Assembly: GCA_028701945.1 (NCBI GenBank)
Contig: JAQVPT010000043.1
Coordinates: 1 to 16,279 of the forward strand
From: Bacteroidales bacterium
GTDB lineage: Bacteria; Bacteroidota; Bacteroidia; Bacteroidales; ML635J-15
DNA length: 16,279 bases
Direction: 5' to 3'
The position numbers and the translations under genes were made by a program. The first letter of the stretch is position 1. Each line of letters begins with the position of its first letter. Positions 6,020-14,596 of the stretch are shown here, one piece after another. The notes under the pieces are model-generated. The model made no database searches. It saw only the letters and a program-made list of their open reading frames with translations, and was not told the origin of the DNA.

Positions 6020-7126
6020 ATGAATTTGAAGACAAAAGTAGTAATAATTATAATATTTGCAGTAAATTCTTTATTCGCTCAGGTTGCTCCGAAATATAGT
6101 AACGAGTTTCTTGCTATTGGTGTTGGTGCTCGGGCTCTTGGAATGGGGAACTCTGTTGTTGCGTCCGTAGATGATATTAATTCAATTTATTGGAACCCTG
6201 CCGGATTAACAAAACTCGAAAAACAAATGGAAATCGGAGCTATGCACTCAGAATATTTTGCAGGAATAGCGAAATTCGATTTTATTGGAGCATCTTACAA
6301 AATTGATGACAAATCTGCCGTAGGACTTTCTATGATTCGGTTTGGTGTTGATGATATTCCTAATACTCTTGATTTAATTGATAGTGATGGTAACATTCGA
6401 TATGATCGCATTTCTTCATTTTCCGTAGCTGATTATGCTTTTTTATTCTCCTACGCACGTGTTTTACCTATTGACGGACTTAGTGTTGGGGGAAATGTAA
6501 AACTTATTCGAAGAAATGCTGGAGATTTTGCTGATGCTTGGGGATTTGGTTTTGATATTGCTGCAATGTATGAAACTGGAAATTGGCATTTTGGAGCTAA
6601 TCTGCGTGATGCAACCTCTACTTTTAACGCTTGGCGATTTAATCAAGAATTACTTCGTGATGTTTTTGAGGCAACCGGCAATGAAGTTCCCGAAAATGGA
6701 TTAGAGCTTACTTTACCACGCCTTATTTTAGGGGCTGGGTATAATTTTAATATCACAGAAAAATTTAATCTCTATACAGAAATAGGACTTAACACAACAT
6801 CAGACGGTAAAAGAAATACCTTATTAAAAACGAACTTTATTAGTATTGACCCTTCGATGGGTATCGAAATTGGATATAGCAACATTGTTTTTGCTCGAGC
6901 TGGAGTTAATAATTTTCAGCAAATACCAGAATTTGATGGCACAAATGATTTTTCGTGGCAACCAAATATTGGTATCGGGATTAAATACTTTGGCTTTAGA
7001 TTAGATTACGCTTTAACTGATATTGGAAATCAAAGTATCGCTTTGTATTCGCATATCTTTTCGTTAAGCTATAATTTTAATACTAATGCTCTGTTTAATA
7101 AACCTGTTCAACCAAGTTATAACTAA
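6020..7126 (+). CDS. porV2: PorV/PorQ-family outer-membrane protein, PorV2-like (T9SS-associated)
   Basis: The 368-residue protein has a signal peptide (MNLKTKVVIIIIFAVNSLFA, cleavage before QVAPKYS) and then the hallmark of the PorV/PorQ family: GVGARALGMGNSVVAS-VDDINSIYWNPAGLT. A long series of alternating amphipathic strands ends in FSLSYNFN. This indicates a FadL-like outer-membrane beta barrel of about 14 strands. In the T9SS, PorV shuttles cargo from the translocon and forms the attachment complex with the sortase PorU. Here the gene is directly upstream of a PorU2-like protease gene, with 57 bp between and no strong terminator, so a dedicated partner role is likely (inference). The assignment as PorV2 rather than canonical PorV or PorQ rests on this neighbour. 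No clear promoter is visible; TTATTTTG at 5991-5998 is only a weak match. Confidence 0.8.
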   Translation: MNLKTKVVIIIIFAVNSLFAQVAPKYSNEFLAIGVGARALGMGNSVVASVDDINSIYWNPAGLTKLEKQMEIGAMHSEYFAGIAKFDFIGASYKIDDKSAVGLSMIRFGVDDIPNTLDLIDSDGNIRYDRISSFSVADYAFLFSYARVLPIDGLSVGGNVKLIRRNAGDFADAWGFGFDIAAMYETGNWHFGANLRDATSTFNAWRFNQELLRDVFEATGNEVPENGLELTLPRLILGAGYNFNITEKFNLYTEIGLNTTSDGKRNTLLKTNFISIDPSMGIEIGYSNIVFARAGVNNFQQIPEFDGTNDFSWQPNIGIGIKYFGFRLDYALTDIGNQSIALYSHIFSLSYNFNTNALFNKPVQPSYN

Positions 7127-7147
7127 AAAAGATTATCTTTACTAAAC

Positions 7148-7179
7148 TTGCTTTTGTTCCGCAATTTTTTGTAATTTTA
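7148..7179 (+). promoter_or_regulatory. Possible promoter just before the PorU2-like gene
   Basis: A TTG (7148-7150) is followed after 21 bp by TAATTTTA (7172-7179), one base off the TAnnTTTG -7 box. The box ends only 4 bp before the ATG at 7184, so transcripts would be leaderless or start within the gene. Co-transcription with the upstream PorV2-like gene is at least as likely. Confidence 0.25.
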
Positions 7180-7183
7180 TGTT

Positions 7184-10100
7184 ATGAAAATAATTTTAAA
7201 ATCTATCTCACTATCAGTTTTGTTCATGCTGTCTATGATAAATAGTTTAGATGCACAAAGCTATGGTAATGAGTGGATTAACTACGATCAACAGTATTTT
7301 AAAATTCATGTAAGCAAAGACGGCATGTATCGCGTTTCTTATGCGGAATTGGTAGGTGCAGGTATTCCTGTTAGCTTAATAGACTCTCGTGGAATAAGCA
7401 TTTTTCATAACGGAGAAGAGCAATATTTACACATCAATGGTCAAAATAGTTCTGGCATTTTAGACCCCACTGGTTATATTGAGTTTTATGGTCAGCGAAA
7501 CAGAGGTCATCAAGACGAGGCTTTCTTTGACAATCCTACAAACCGAGTTAATAATGATTATAGCTTTTATAATGATACATCTGCATATTTTCTAACTTGG
7601 AATTATTCGACATCAAACAAACGGATGACTTCGGTGAATCAGACAGATTACAATACTTATATTTCATCTGCTCAAAATTATTGTATTAAAAACATCCGCG
7701 AAAATTACACGTCAACTTTTCATTTGGGATCATCTCAAAGCCAATATACCGAGGGCGAAGGATGGTTTGATAATAAAATAATTACTGAAACAGCAGCTAT
7801 TACAAAAACACTTCAATTACCCGAAATATACAGTACATCATCAAATGCTCAAATTGAGATCGCTGCTGTTGGAATACCTGCAACTCAGCCATCTTCATCT
7901 GTTCCACATCATTTAAAAGTTGAGTTTCTCGGGCAAACAAGAATTGATGAAACTTATACAGGATATCAATTTCTCCGTAAAACTCTTAATATACCAGCAA
8001 ATCAACTTAGTTCATCTGTGTCGTTTAAATTTACATCAAACGATTTAACGCAGCCAGATGTTAATGACAGAAATGTAGTATCATACATTGATATTAAATA
8101 TCCTCACAAATGGAATTTTGAAAATACTGATTATTTTGAATTTACTATGCCAATAAATTCTGCAACAACGAAAGATTACATCGAAATACAAAATTTTAAT
8201 GTCGGAACAACTACCTATTTGTACGATTTGACAAACCACGAGCGAATATTAGCAAACAATGCCTCTGGAACACTTAAAGCACTCATAAACCACACAGATA
8301 CTCAGAGGGAAATGCTAATTTGTAATCAATCTGGGTATAAATCGGTTGACAGAATAACAAAGATTAGTTCAAATAATAAGTTTACAGATTATTTTGGTGA
8401 ACATCAAAATGCCGATTACCTGATAGTTACGCACAAAAATCTATGGAGTGGAGCAGAGCAATATGCGTTATATCGAAATACTACTTTTAACGTTTTATTA
8501 ATGGATGTTGAACATCTTTATGACCAGTACGGCTACGGGATTAACAAACATCCAGCGGCAATCCGAAATATTTCAAGGCGATTTTATGACTATGCCGACA
8601 AACCACGATTTTTATTCTTAATCGGAAAGTCGATTAATTATATAGTGGTTCGAAATAATCAAACAAACTATGCTAATTGCCTTGTCCCATCTGCTGGAAA
8701 TCCATCATCGGACAATTTTATAACCGCGGGAATAGACGGAAATATTTATAATCCTGTTTTAGGGACTGGGAGATTAAGCGTACGTAACAATGAAGGAGTA
8801 CTTCATTATTTAGATAAGATAATTGCTTATGAGTCAAATCCTGCCGAAGAGTGGATGAAAAGAATTATACATTTTGGCGGAGGAACAAATTCTGGAGAAC
8901 AAAATACGTTTGAAAACTATCTTAATGAATATAAATCTACAATAGAAGATACTCTCTTTGGGGCTTCGGTAACAACTTTTTTGAAAAACAGTTCAGCACC
9001 GATACAAATTACGCAATCCGATTCTGTAACAGATCTTATAAATTCAGGAACAAGTATAATGACTTTTTTTGGACATGGCTCCTCTTATGGTTTCGACCAA
9101 AATATCGATTTCCCGGATAATTACAATAATCCCAACAAATATCCTTTTATCCTTGCAAACTCTTGTTATGTTGGAGATCTCCATCTAACAGGATATTCGA
9201 GTTTTAGTGAATCGTGGGTTAATATTCCCAATAAAGGTGCAATTGCTTTTTTAGCTACAACTTTTAAAGGCATAGCATCTTATCTTAATATATTTTCATC
9301 AGAATTTTACAAACAAATATCGTATAAAGCATACAATGCCCCTTTAGGATTACAAATTATAAACACTTGTAAAAATGTTGAATCGATTTATGGGTCTAAC
9401 GTAAGTGTGGAGATAACATGTCATGAATTTACTTTGAACGGTGATCCCGCAATTGTTATAAACGCTCACGAAAAGCCCGACTTAACCATCAGTGAGGAAT
9501 CGGTAGGATTTATTCCCGAGGAAATAACAACTGTAATAGATAGCTTTGATGTAAGAATAGTTATAAAAAACATTGGAAGAGCTGTGCAAGATACTTTTCT
9601 TGTATCCATTGACCGAACATATCCGACTGGAAATATCGATCAAATATATGCTACTATTATGGGTTGTAATTATCTTGATACAATTGTAGTTCGATTACCT
9701 GTTGACAGACAAAATGGACCTGGATTAAATTCTATCAAAATTTTTGTTGATGCACTTAATCAAATCGATGAGTTATCCGAAATAAATAACGAAGTAACAA
9801 TTAGTTTTCTAATTAAATCTGGCGATCTTTTCCCAATTTATCCATATAAATATGCAATTTATCCTAACAACCAAGTTACACTTATTGCAAGCACTGGAGA
9901 CCCTTTTCTTACTTTAACAGATTATCGTTTTCAAATTGACACATGCGATAAATTTAACAGTTCACTACTGAGTTCTGGTCTTGTGCAAAGCTCTGGGGGA
10001 TTAGTTAATTGGCAAGTTCCGTTTAATCTAACCGAAAACAGAGTTTACTACTGGCGTATCTGCCATAACCACGCAAACCCTGACAGTTTAGTTTGGAAAG

Positions 10101-12178
10101 AATCTTCGTTTATTTATATCGAAGGCGAAGAGGGCTGGTCGCAATCACACTATTATCAATTTAAAGAAGATGAGTTTTTGTTTATCAATTATCTACCTAT
10201 TACTCAAAAATTCGAATACATAGATATCCCGAAAAGATTAAATTGTCATAATACTGGAGTTATCAATCTCCAAACAATTTATGAGATAAACTGGAATATT
10301 GACGGCACAACTAATAACGGACTAGGAGCTGTAGGAAATTGCGGAATGCCCTCAGCAATGCTCGTTGCTGTTATTGACCCCCAAACTATTTTAGGTTGGC
10401 CTTCTGATATACAAAATTTTGGACATAGAAATTATCCCTGGTGTTTTTCAAGTAATTCGCCAAACTTTTTTTTCTCTTTTAACACTAACGCTGTTGGATT
10501 AGATTCTCTAAAGTCAATGATTGATTTTGTCCCAGATGGATATTATATTCTAACTTATTCATGGGGAAACGGAAACTTTAGCAATTGGAATGAGGACTTA
10601 CTTCAAACCTATGAAGACCTTGGAAGTACTAATATTAGAAATGTAAATAACGGTGCTCCGTACATTCTATTTACAAAAAAAGGAACGCCATCTTCAACAC
10701 AAGAGCGTTTTGGAACGAGTAATACAGATGTTATTGATTTGGAAAATGTTAATTTAATAACAGAGTTTTCTTATGGCTATATTACTAGCGTTACGGTTGG
10801 TCCATCTAATACTTGGGAGTCTTTTAATTGGATGCAATATGCCGAAGAAAACCCTTCAGACGATGAGTCATGGGTGCAAATTTATGGAATTACACCCGAA
10901 GGAGAAACCGAGCTTATTATTGACGAAATTAGTACCGACACTTATGAAATATTAAACCTAAATGATTCCATTGATTATCAGCAATATCCAAAAATTAAAC
11001 TAAAGTTTTACTCAAAAGACGAAACAAATAAAACACCAGCTCAGTTAGATAAATGGCAACTACGATTTATTGGAGTCCCTGAAACAGCTATTGATCCGCA
11101 ATCAGGCTATTATTTTTGTTGCGATACAATAAATGAAGGTGATGAGTTTAGTTTTGCAGTAGCCACAAAGAACATTAGCTCTTATGATATGGACAGCCTT
11201 GCTGTTAAGTATTGGCTCCAAGATGACGACAATATCGTAACTCACATAGACACTAAAAGATTAAGACCGCACCCTGCTGGAGATATTATTATTGATACTA
11301 TTACTTACTCAAGTCTAGGCCTTTCTGGTTTAAACAGCATTTGGATAGAATATAATCCTATTAATGAAAGTACTGGAACATACTATCAGTTAGAACAACA
11401 TCATTTTAATAATATCGCAGTTAAATATTTTTATGTGCAGAAAGATATTACAAATCCAATTCTTGATGTTAGTTTCGACGGACGCTATATTATGAACGGT
11501 GAAATAGTGTCATCAAAACCAGAAATACTTATAAAACTAAAAGATGAAAATCAATATCTTGCATTAAATGACACTTCATTATTTAGAGTGTATCTAACTG
11601 ATATTCAAGCAGGTGATGAACAAAGAATTTATTTCACACAACAGCAAAACCCAGAAGAGACTATTGAGTGGATACCTGCAAGTTTGCCCGAAAATTCCTG
11701 TAAAATTATCTATAATCCAGTCTTTAACAAAGATGGGATGTACAGACTGCGAGTTCAAGCAACAGATATTTCATCTAATGAATCAGGTACGAATGATTAT
11801 GTTATTGATTTTGAGGTAATTACTCAATCAACAATTACACAATTACTAAATTATCCAAATCCTTTTAGCACAAGCACTTGTTTTGTTTTTGAACTTACAG
11901 GAAGCGAAATTCCCGAGGAATTACAAATACAAATATTTACTATTACCGGTAAGTTAGTTAAAGTTATTTTTATTGATGAACTTGGTACAATTCATATAGG
12001 ACGAAATATCACCGAATACGCTTGGGACGGCAAAGATATGTATGGTGACCAACTTGCAAACGGAGTATATTTTTATCAAGTAAAAGCCAAAATAAATAGT
12101 CAAGATATCGACCATCGTGCCACCGAAGCGGATAAATACTTTAAAAAAGAAATTGGGAAAATGTATTTGATGCGGTAG
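7184..12178 (+). CDS. porU2: PorU2-like type IX secretion sortase, C25 gingipain-fold protease with sorting domain
   Basis: This 1664-residue exported protein has a signal peptide (about 1-25, ending SLDAQ), an N-terminal beta-rich region of PorU type (about 26-405) and a C25 gingipain-like caspase fold (about 410-765). It retains the catalytic His631 (FFGHGSSYGF) and Cys661 (ILANSCYVGD). A CARDB-like beta-sandwich starting KPDLTISEESVG follows (about 765-890), then further beta domains, and a segment resembling the ILEI/FAM3 fold (about 1030-1170). The C-terminal sorting domain (about 1555-1664) has YPNPF, WDGKDMYGDQLANGVYFYQV and terminal GKMYLMR. PorU is the surface cysteine protease that removes T9SS C-terminal domains and joins cargo to A-LPS. 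This protein is far longer than P. gingivalis PorU (about 1160 aa) and matches the length of proteins annotated as putative sortase PorU2. It is intact, with no frameshift. The substrate is unknown. Confidence 0.85.
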   Translation: MKIILKSISLSVLFMLSMINSLDAQSYGNEWINYDQQYFKIHVSKDGMYRVSYAELVGAGIPVSLIDSRGISIFHNGEEQYLHINGQNSSGILDPTGYIEFYGQRNRGHQDEAFFDNPTNRVNNDYSFYNDTSAYFLTWNYSTSNKRMTSVNQTDYNTYISSAQNYCIKNIRENYTSTFHLGSSQSQYTEGEGWFDNKIITETAAITKTLQLPEIYSTSSNAQIEIAAVGIPATQPSSSVPHHLKVEFLGQTRIDETYTGYQFLRKTLNIPANQLSSSVSFKFTSNDLTQPDVNDRNVVSYIDIKYPHKWNFENTDYFEFTMPINSATTKDYIEIQNFNVGTTTYLYDLTNHERILANNASGTLKALINHTDTQREMLICNQSGYKSVDRITKISSNNKFTDYFGEHQNADYLIVTHKNLWSGAEQYALYRNTTFNVLLMDVEHLYDQYGYGINKHPAAIRNISRRFYDYADKPRFLFLIGKSINYIVVRNNQTNYANCLVPSAGNPSSDNFITAGIDGNIYNPVLGTGRLSVRNNEGVLHYLDKIIAYESNPAEEWMKRIIHFGGGTNSGEQNTFENYLNEYKSTIEDTLFGASVTTFLKNSSAPIQITQSDSVTDLINSGTSIMTFFGHGSSYGFDQNIDFPDNYNNPNKYPFILANSCYVGDLHLTGYSSFSESWVNIPNKGAIAFLATTFKGIASYLNIFSSEFYKQISYKAYNAPLGLQIINTCKNVESIYGSNVSVEITCHEFTLNGDPAIVINAHEKPDLTISEESVGFIPEEITTVIDSFDVRIVIKNIGRAVQDTFLVSIDRTYPTGNIDQIYATIMGCNYLDTIVVRLPVDRQNGPGLNSIKIFVDALNQIDELSEINNEVTISFLIKSGDLFPIYPYKYAIYPNNQVTLIASTGDPFLTLTDYRFQIDTCDKFNSSLLSSGLVQSSGGLVNWQVPFNLTENRVYYWRICHNHANPDSLVWKESSFIYIEGEEGWSQSHYYQFKEDEFLFINYLPITQKFEYIDIPKRLNCHNTGVINLQTIYEINWNIDGTTNNGLGAVGNCGMPSAMLVAVIDPQTILGWPSDIQNFGHRNYPWCFSSNSPNFFFSFNTNAVGLDSLKSMIDFVPDGYYILTYSWGNGNFSNWNEDLLQTYEDLGSTNIRNVNNGAPYILFTKKGTPSSTQERFGTSNTDVIDLENVNLITEFSYGYITSVTVGPSNTWESFNWMQYAEENPSDDESWVQIYGITPEGETELIIDEISTDTYEILNLNDSIDYQQYPKIKLKFYSKDETNKTPAQLDKWQLRFIGVPETAIDPQSGYYFCCDTINEGDEFSFAVATKNISSYDMDSLAVKYWLQDDDNIVTHIDTKRLRPHPAGDIIIDTITYSSLGLSGLNSIWIEYNPINESTGTYYQLEQHHFNNIAVKYFYVQKDITNPILDVSFDGRYIMNGEIVSSKPEILIKLKDENQYLALNDTSLFRVYLTDIQAGDEQRIYFTQQQNPEETIEWIPASLPENSCKIIYNPVFNKDGMYRLRVQATDISSNESGTNDYVIDFEVITQSTITQLLNYPNPFSTSTCFVFELTGSEIPEELQIQIFTITGKLVKVIFIDELGTIHIGRNITEYAWDGKDMYGDQLANGVYFYQVKAKINSQDIDHRATEADKYFKKEIGKMYLMR

Positions 12179-12238
12179 AAAAATAAGTGTGCAAACTCAA
12201 ATTATTTATTATTATTTCAATATCATATCGGGTAAAAG

Positions 12239-12340
12239 TTTGGGTTTAAGAAGTGCATCTATGTAGTTCTTCGAGTAAATGAAGAACCGACGAGTTTAAA
12301 GATTGGCAACTCGAAGAACATTTTAAATTTAAAACCCAAA
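12239..12340. repeat. Nested inverted repeats (copy B of the GTTCTTCGAGT repeat)
   Basis: An outer pair TTTGGGTTT (12239-12247) / AAACCCAAA (12332-12340), extendable by AA/TT with one bulge, encloses an inner perfect 11-bp pair GTTCTTCGAGT (12266-12276) / ACTCGAAGAAC (12309-12319). A second GAAGAAC at 12281-12287 can also pair with the left inner arm. The inner arms are identical to those of the palindrome at 4654-4676. The cluster lies between the PorU2-like stop (12178) and the tRNA-Leu promoter. No U-tract follows it. The rest of the gap 12179-12386 holds no gene that I can support. Confidence 0.65.
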
Positions 12341-12347
12341 AAACATA

Positions 12348-12375
12348 TTGCACATTAAAAAAAATATTATATTTG
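12348..12375 (+). promoter_or_regulatory. Promoter of tRNA-Leu
   Basis: TATATTTG (12368-12375) is an exact Bacteroidota -7 box ending 11 bp before the tRNA. A TTG at 12348-12350 lies 17 bp upstream, shorter than the usual 19-21 but with the same ATTGCAC context as the tRNA-His promoter. The -7 box is secure; the -33 element less so. Confidence 0.65.
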
Positions 12376-12386
12376 CAACTTGAACA

Positions 12387-12467
12387 GCCCGGATGGCGGA
12401 ATAGGTAGACGCGCTGGTCTCAAACACCAGTTCCTTTGGAGTGCCGGTTCGATTCCGGCTCCGGGTA
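12387..12467 (+). tRNA. tRNA-Leu (CAA)
   Basis: The sequence forms a cloverleaf with acceptor GCCCGGA/TCCGGGT (a G-U first pair), anticodon stem CTGGT/ACCAG around CTCAAAC (anticodon CAA, reading UUG), a longer class II variable region (TTCCTTTGGAGT) and T arm GCCGG-TTCGATT-CCGGC, with discriminator A at 12467. CCA is not encoded. It has its own promoter and is followed within 3 bp by a terminator. Confidence 0.96.
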
Positions 12468-12469
12468 CA

Positions 12470-12491
12470 CCCCTCTGTTGAGGGGTTTTTT
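12470..12491 (+). terminator. Intrinsic terminator of tRNA-Leu
   Basis: Hairpin CCCCTC (12470-12475) / GAGGGG (12480-12485) with a TGTT loop is followed by six T (12486-12491). It starts 3 bp after the tRNA and ends 13 bp before the dCMP deaminase ATG. The deaminase gene therefore depends on partial read-through or on a promoter that I could not recognise. Confidence 0.9.
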
Positions 12492-12504
12492 ATAATCTTT
12501 AACT

Positions 12505-12945
12505 ATGACAAATATAAAATCTGACGCAAAACAAAACCAATTTGATAAGCACTATTTAGAGATGGCTTCAATTTGGGCGAAAAACTCATATTGTAAACGC
12601 CGGCAAGTAGGTGCACTTATTGTTAAAGATAAAATGATAATATCTGACGGTTATAACGGCACACCTTCTGGATTTGAAAATGAATGCGAAGACGAAAAAT
12701 ATAAAACAAAACCTTACGTTCTTCATGCCGAAGCCAATGCAATTACTAAAGTTGCAAAATCAGGGAACAATTCGTGCGGTGCAACTCTTTATGTAACAAC
12801 ATCACCATGTATAGAATGCTCTAAGCTAATTATTCAATCAGGTATTGTCAGAGTCGTTTTTTTAGACAAATATAATAACACTGAAGGATTAGACTTATTA
12901 GAAAGAGCAGGAATTGATGTCATCAATTTTAAAAAAGATGAATAA
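12505..12945 (+). CDS. dCMP deaminase (ComEB-type cytidine/deoxycytidylate deaminase)
   Basis: The 146-residue protein has the zinc-binding and catalytic motifs of the deoxycytidylate deaminase family: HAE (His74, Glu76 as proton shuttle) and PCIEC (Cys102, Cys105). The N-terminal KRRQVGALIVKDKMIISDGYNGTPSGFEN is typical of dCMP deaminase and distinguishes it from tRNA adenosine deaminase. It converts dCMP to dUMP, feeding thymidylate synthesis in the cytoplasm. Length is normal. The start is ATG at 12505, directly after the tRNA-Leu terminator. Its end overlaps the start of the S41 protease gene by 8 bp, so the two are translationally coupled. I recall this gene order from other Bacteroidota genomes. 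Confidence 0.92.
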   Translation: MTNIKSDAKQNQFDKHYLEMASIWAKNSYCKRRQVGALIVKDKMIISDGYNGTPSGFENECEDEKYKTKPYVLHAEANAITKVAKSGNNSCGATLYVTTSPCIECSKLIIQSGIVRVVFLDKYNNTEGLDLLERAGIDVINFKKDE

Positions 12946-14560
12946 ATATAATAACACAAAATTCAGCATTGTTTTACCATTAATAATTGCCGTATCAATT
13001 GTTACAGGAATTATTATTTCCGAGATTCTTAATAAAAACAATAATTCGCAAAGCATTTTAATTTCGCAACCGAAAGATAAATTGAACATTGTTGTCGATT
13101 ATGTCGCAAATGAATATGTCGATAAAGTTGACAGAAATCATCTTGCCGAAATGGCTATTCCAAAATTTCTTGAAACTTTAGACCCGCATACGCTATATTT
13201 TAGTGCAGAAGAGGCAAAAACTGTTGAGGAAGAATTGCAAGGAGAATTTAGTGGAATTGGTGTTCAATTCAATATTTTTAAAGATACAGTTCTGGTTGTT
13301 AACATTATTGAAGGTGGGCCATCAGAAAAATATGGAGTAAAAAACGGAGATAGAATTATAATGGTAAACGATTCTATTATAGCTGGCATCGGAATAACTA
13401 ACGATCAGGTGATGTCAATGTTAAAAGGGACGTTAGGTTCTAAAGTTGAATTAAAATTGTTACGTAAAGGCGAAGATAAACTTATTAGTTGCAATATTGT
13501 AAGAGGTAATATTCCTTTAAGAAGTATAGATGGATTTTATATCATTAGTAAAGATATTGGATATGTTAAAATAAGCACTTTTTCTCTTAACACTCACAAT
13601 CAGTTTATTGATGCTGTTTTTAAGATGAGAAAAAAAGGCATTAAATCAATTATTATTGATTTAAGAAATAACTCTGGTGGGTATCTTAATTCTGCAACGG
13701 ATATTTTAGATGAATTTTTCGAAAGTGGTAAAACCTTGGTTTATACCGAAGGAAATGCGAGACCTAAAAACGTGATTGCATCAACAAAAAAACGCAGTGC
13801 TTGCCTCGATTTGGATGTTGTTATTTTAATTGATGAGTTTTCTGCATCTGCTTCAGAAATTGTTGCTGGAGCAATCCAAGACAATGATCGTGGTTTTGTA
13901 ATCGGACGCCGCTCGTATGGTAAAGGTCTCGTTCAAGAATCGACAACTTTTAGTGACGGTTCGATTATACGATTGACAACCGCAAGATATTATACCCCAT
14001 CAGGACGCTGCATTCAAAAATCTTACGAAAATGGTCTTGACGAATATTATTCCGATATTTATAACAGATATACACACGGCGAATTTCTTCAAGAAGATAG
14101 CATAAAGCAAATTGATTCGCTTATCTATTTTACAGAAAAAGGTAGAGCTGTTTATGGCGGTGGAGGAATTATGCCAGATATATTTATTCCGATTGACACA
14201 ATAGGATATACTAATTTGTATGCTGAAATAGGCAGGTTTAATTTAGAATATTATTTTGCAATTGAGTTTGTTGATAAACACAGAACTGAACTCGAAAAAA
14301 CTACTTCTTTAACAGAATTAAAAAGCTACTTAAAATCAAAAAATATAAATAGTAAATTTTGGCAATATGTAGCACTAAAAGGAATAAATGCACAATCAAA
14401 AGATGTCGAGATTTCAGGCAAATACATCGAAAATAGCGTTGCTGCATATATTGCTAGACAAGTATTAGGAGATGATGAATTTTATGAGCTTGCAAATAAA
14501 TATGATGTTTCGTTAGATTCTGCCGTAAATATTTTAAAGTCGGGACGGAAGATTTATTAG
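12938..14560 (+). CDS. S41 family C-terminal processing protease (CtpA/Tsp type)
   Basis: The 540-residue protein has an N-terminal membrane anchor or uncleaved signal (about residues 9-30, FSIVLPLIIAVSIVTGIIISEIL). It is followed by a short helical domain with LDPHTLYFSAEE, a PDZ domain (about 97-187, with GIGVQFN and GGPSEKYGVKNGDRI), and the S41 catalytic core. The serine-lysine dyad is Ser304 in FSASASEIVAG and Lys329 in RRSYGKGLVQ, 25 residues apart as in Tsp and D1 protease. SGGYLNSATDIL is also conserved. It acts in the periplasm, trimming or degrading proteins from the C-terminus. The ATG at 12938 fits the signal segment; a TTG at 12914 and ATG at 12917 in frame would add up to eight residues. 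It overlaps the deaminase stop. Confidence 0.92.
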   Translation: MNKYNNTKFSIVLPLIIAVSIVTGIIISEILNKNNNSQSILISQPKDKLNIVVDYVANEYVDKVDRNHLAEMAIPKFLETLDPHTLYFSAEEAKTVEEELQGEFSGIGVQFNIFKDTVLVVNIIEGGPSEKYGVKNGDRIIMVNDSIIAGIGITNDQVMSMLKGTLGSKVELKLLRKGEDKLISCNIVRGNIPLRSIDGFYIISKDIGYVKISTFSLNTHNQFIDAVFKMRKKGIKSIIIDLRNNSGGYLNSATDILDEFFESGKTLVYTEGNARPKNVIASTKKRSACLDLDVVILIDEFSASASEIVAGAIQDNDRGFVIGRRSYGKGLVQESTTFSDGSIIRLTTARYYTPSGRCIQKSYENGLDEYYSDIYNRYTHGEFLQEDSIKQIDSLIYFTEKGRAVYGGGGIMPDIFIPIDTIGYTNLYAEIGRFNLEYYFAIEFVDKHRTELEKTTSLTELKSYLKSKNINSKFWQYVALKGINAQSKDVEISGKYIENSVAAYIARQVLGDDEFYELANKYDVSLDSAVNILKSGRKIY

Positions 14561-14596
14561 ACAAATTGGTTTGTCAGTTGATAGGCTATACAATAA

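Noticed and set aside
6464..6704. Open frames on both strands inside the PorV2-like gene
   Set aside because: They lie fully within a clear coding sequence, have no family features or start signals, and are shadows.
14560..14575. Hairpin GACAAA-TTGG-TTTGTC between the S41 protease and rsgA genes
   Set aside because: The stem is only 6 bp and AT-rich, overlaps the stop codon and has no U-tract, so I do not call a terminator.
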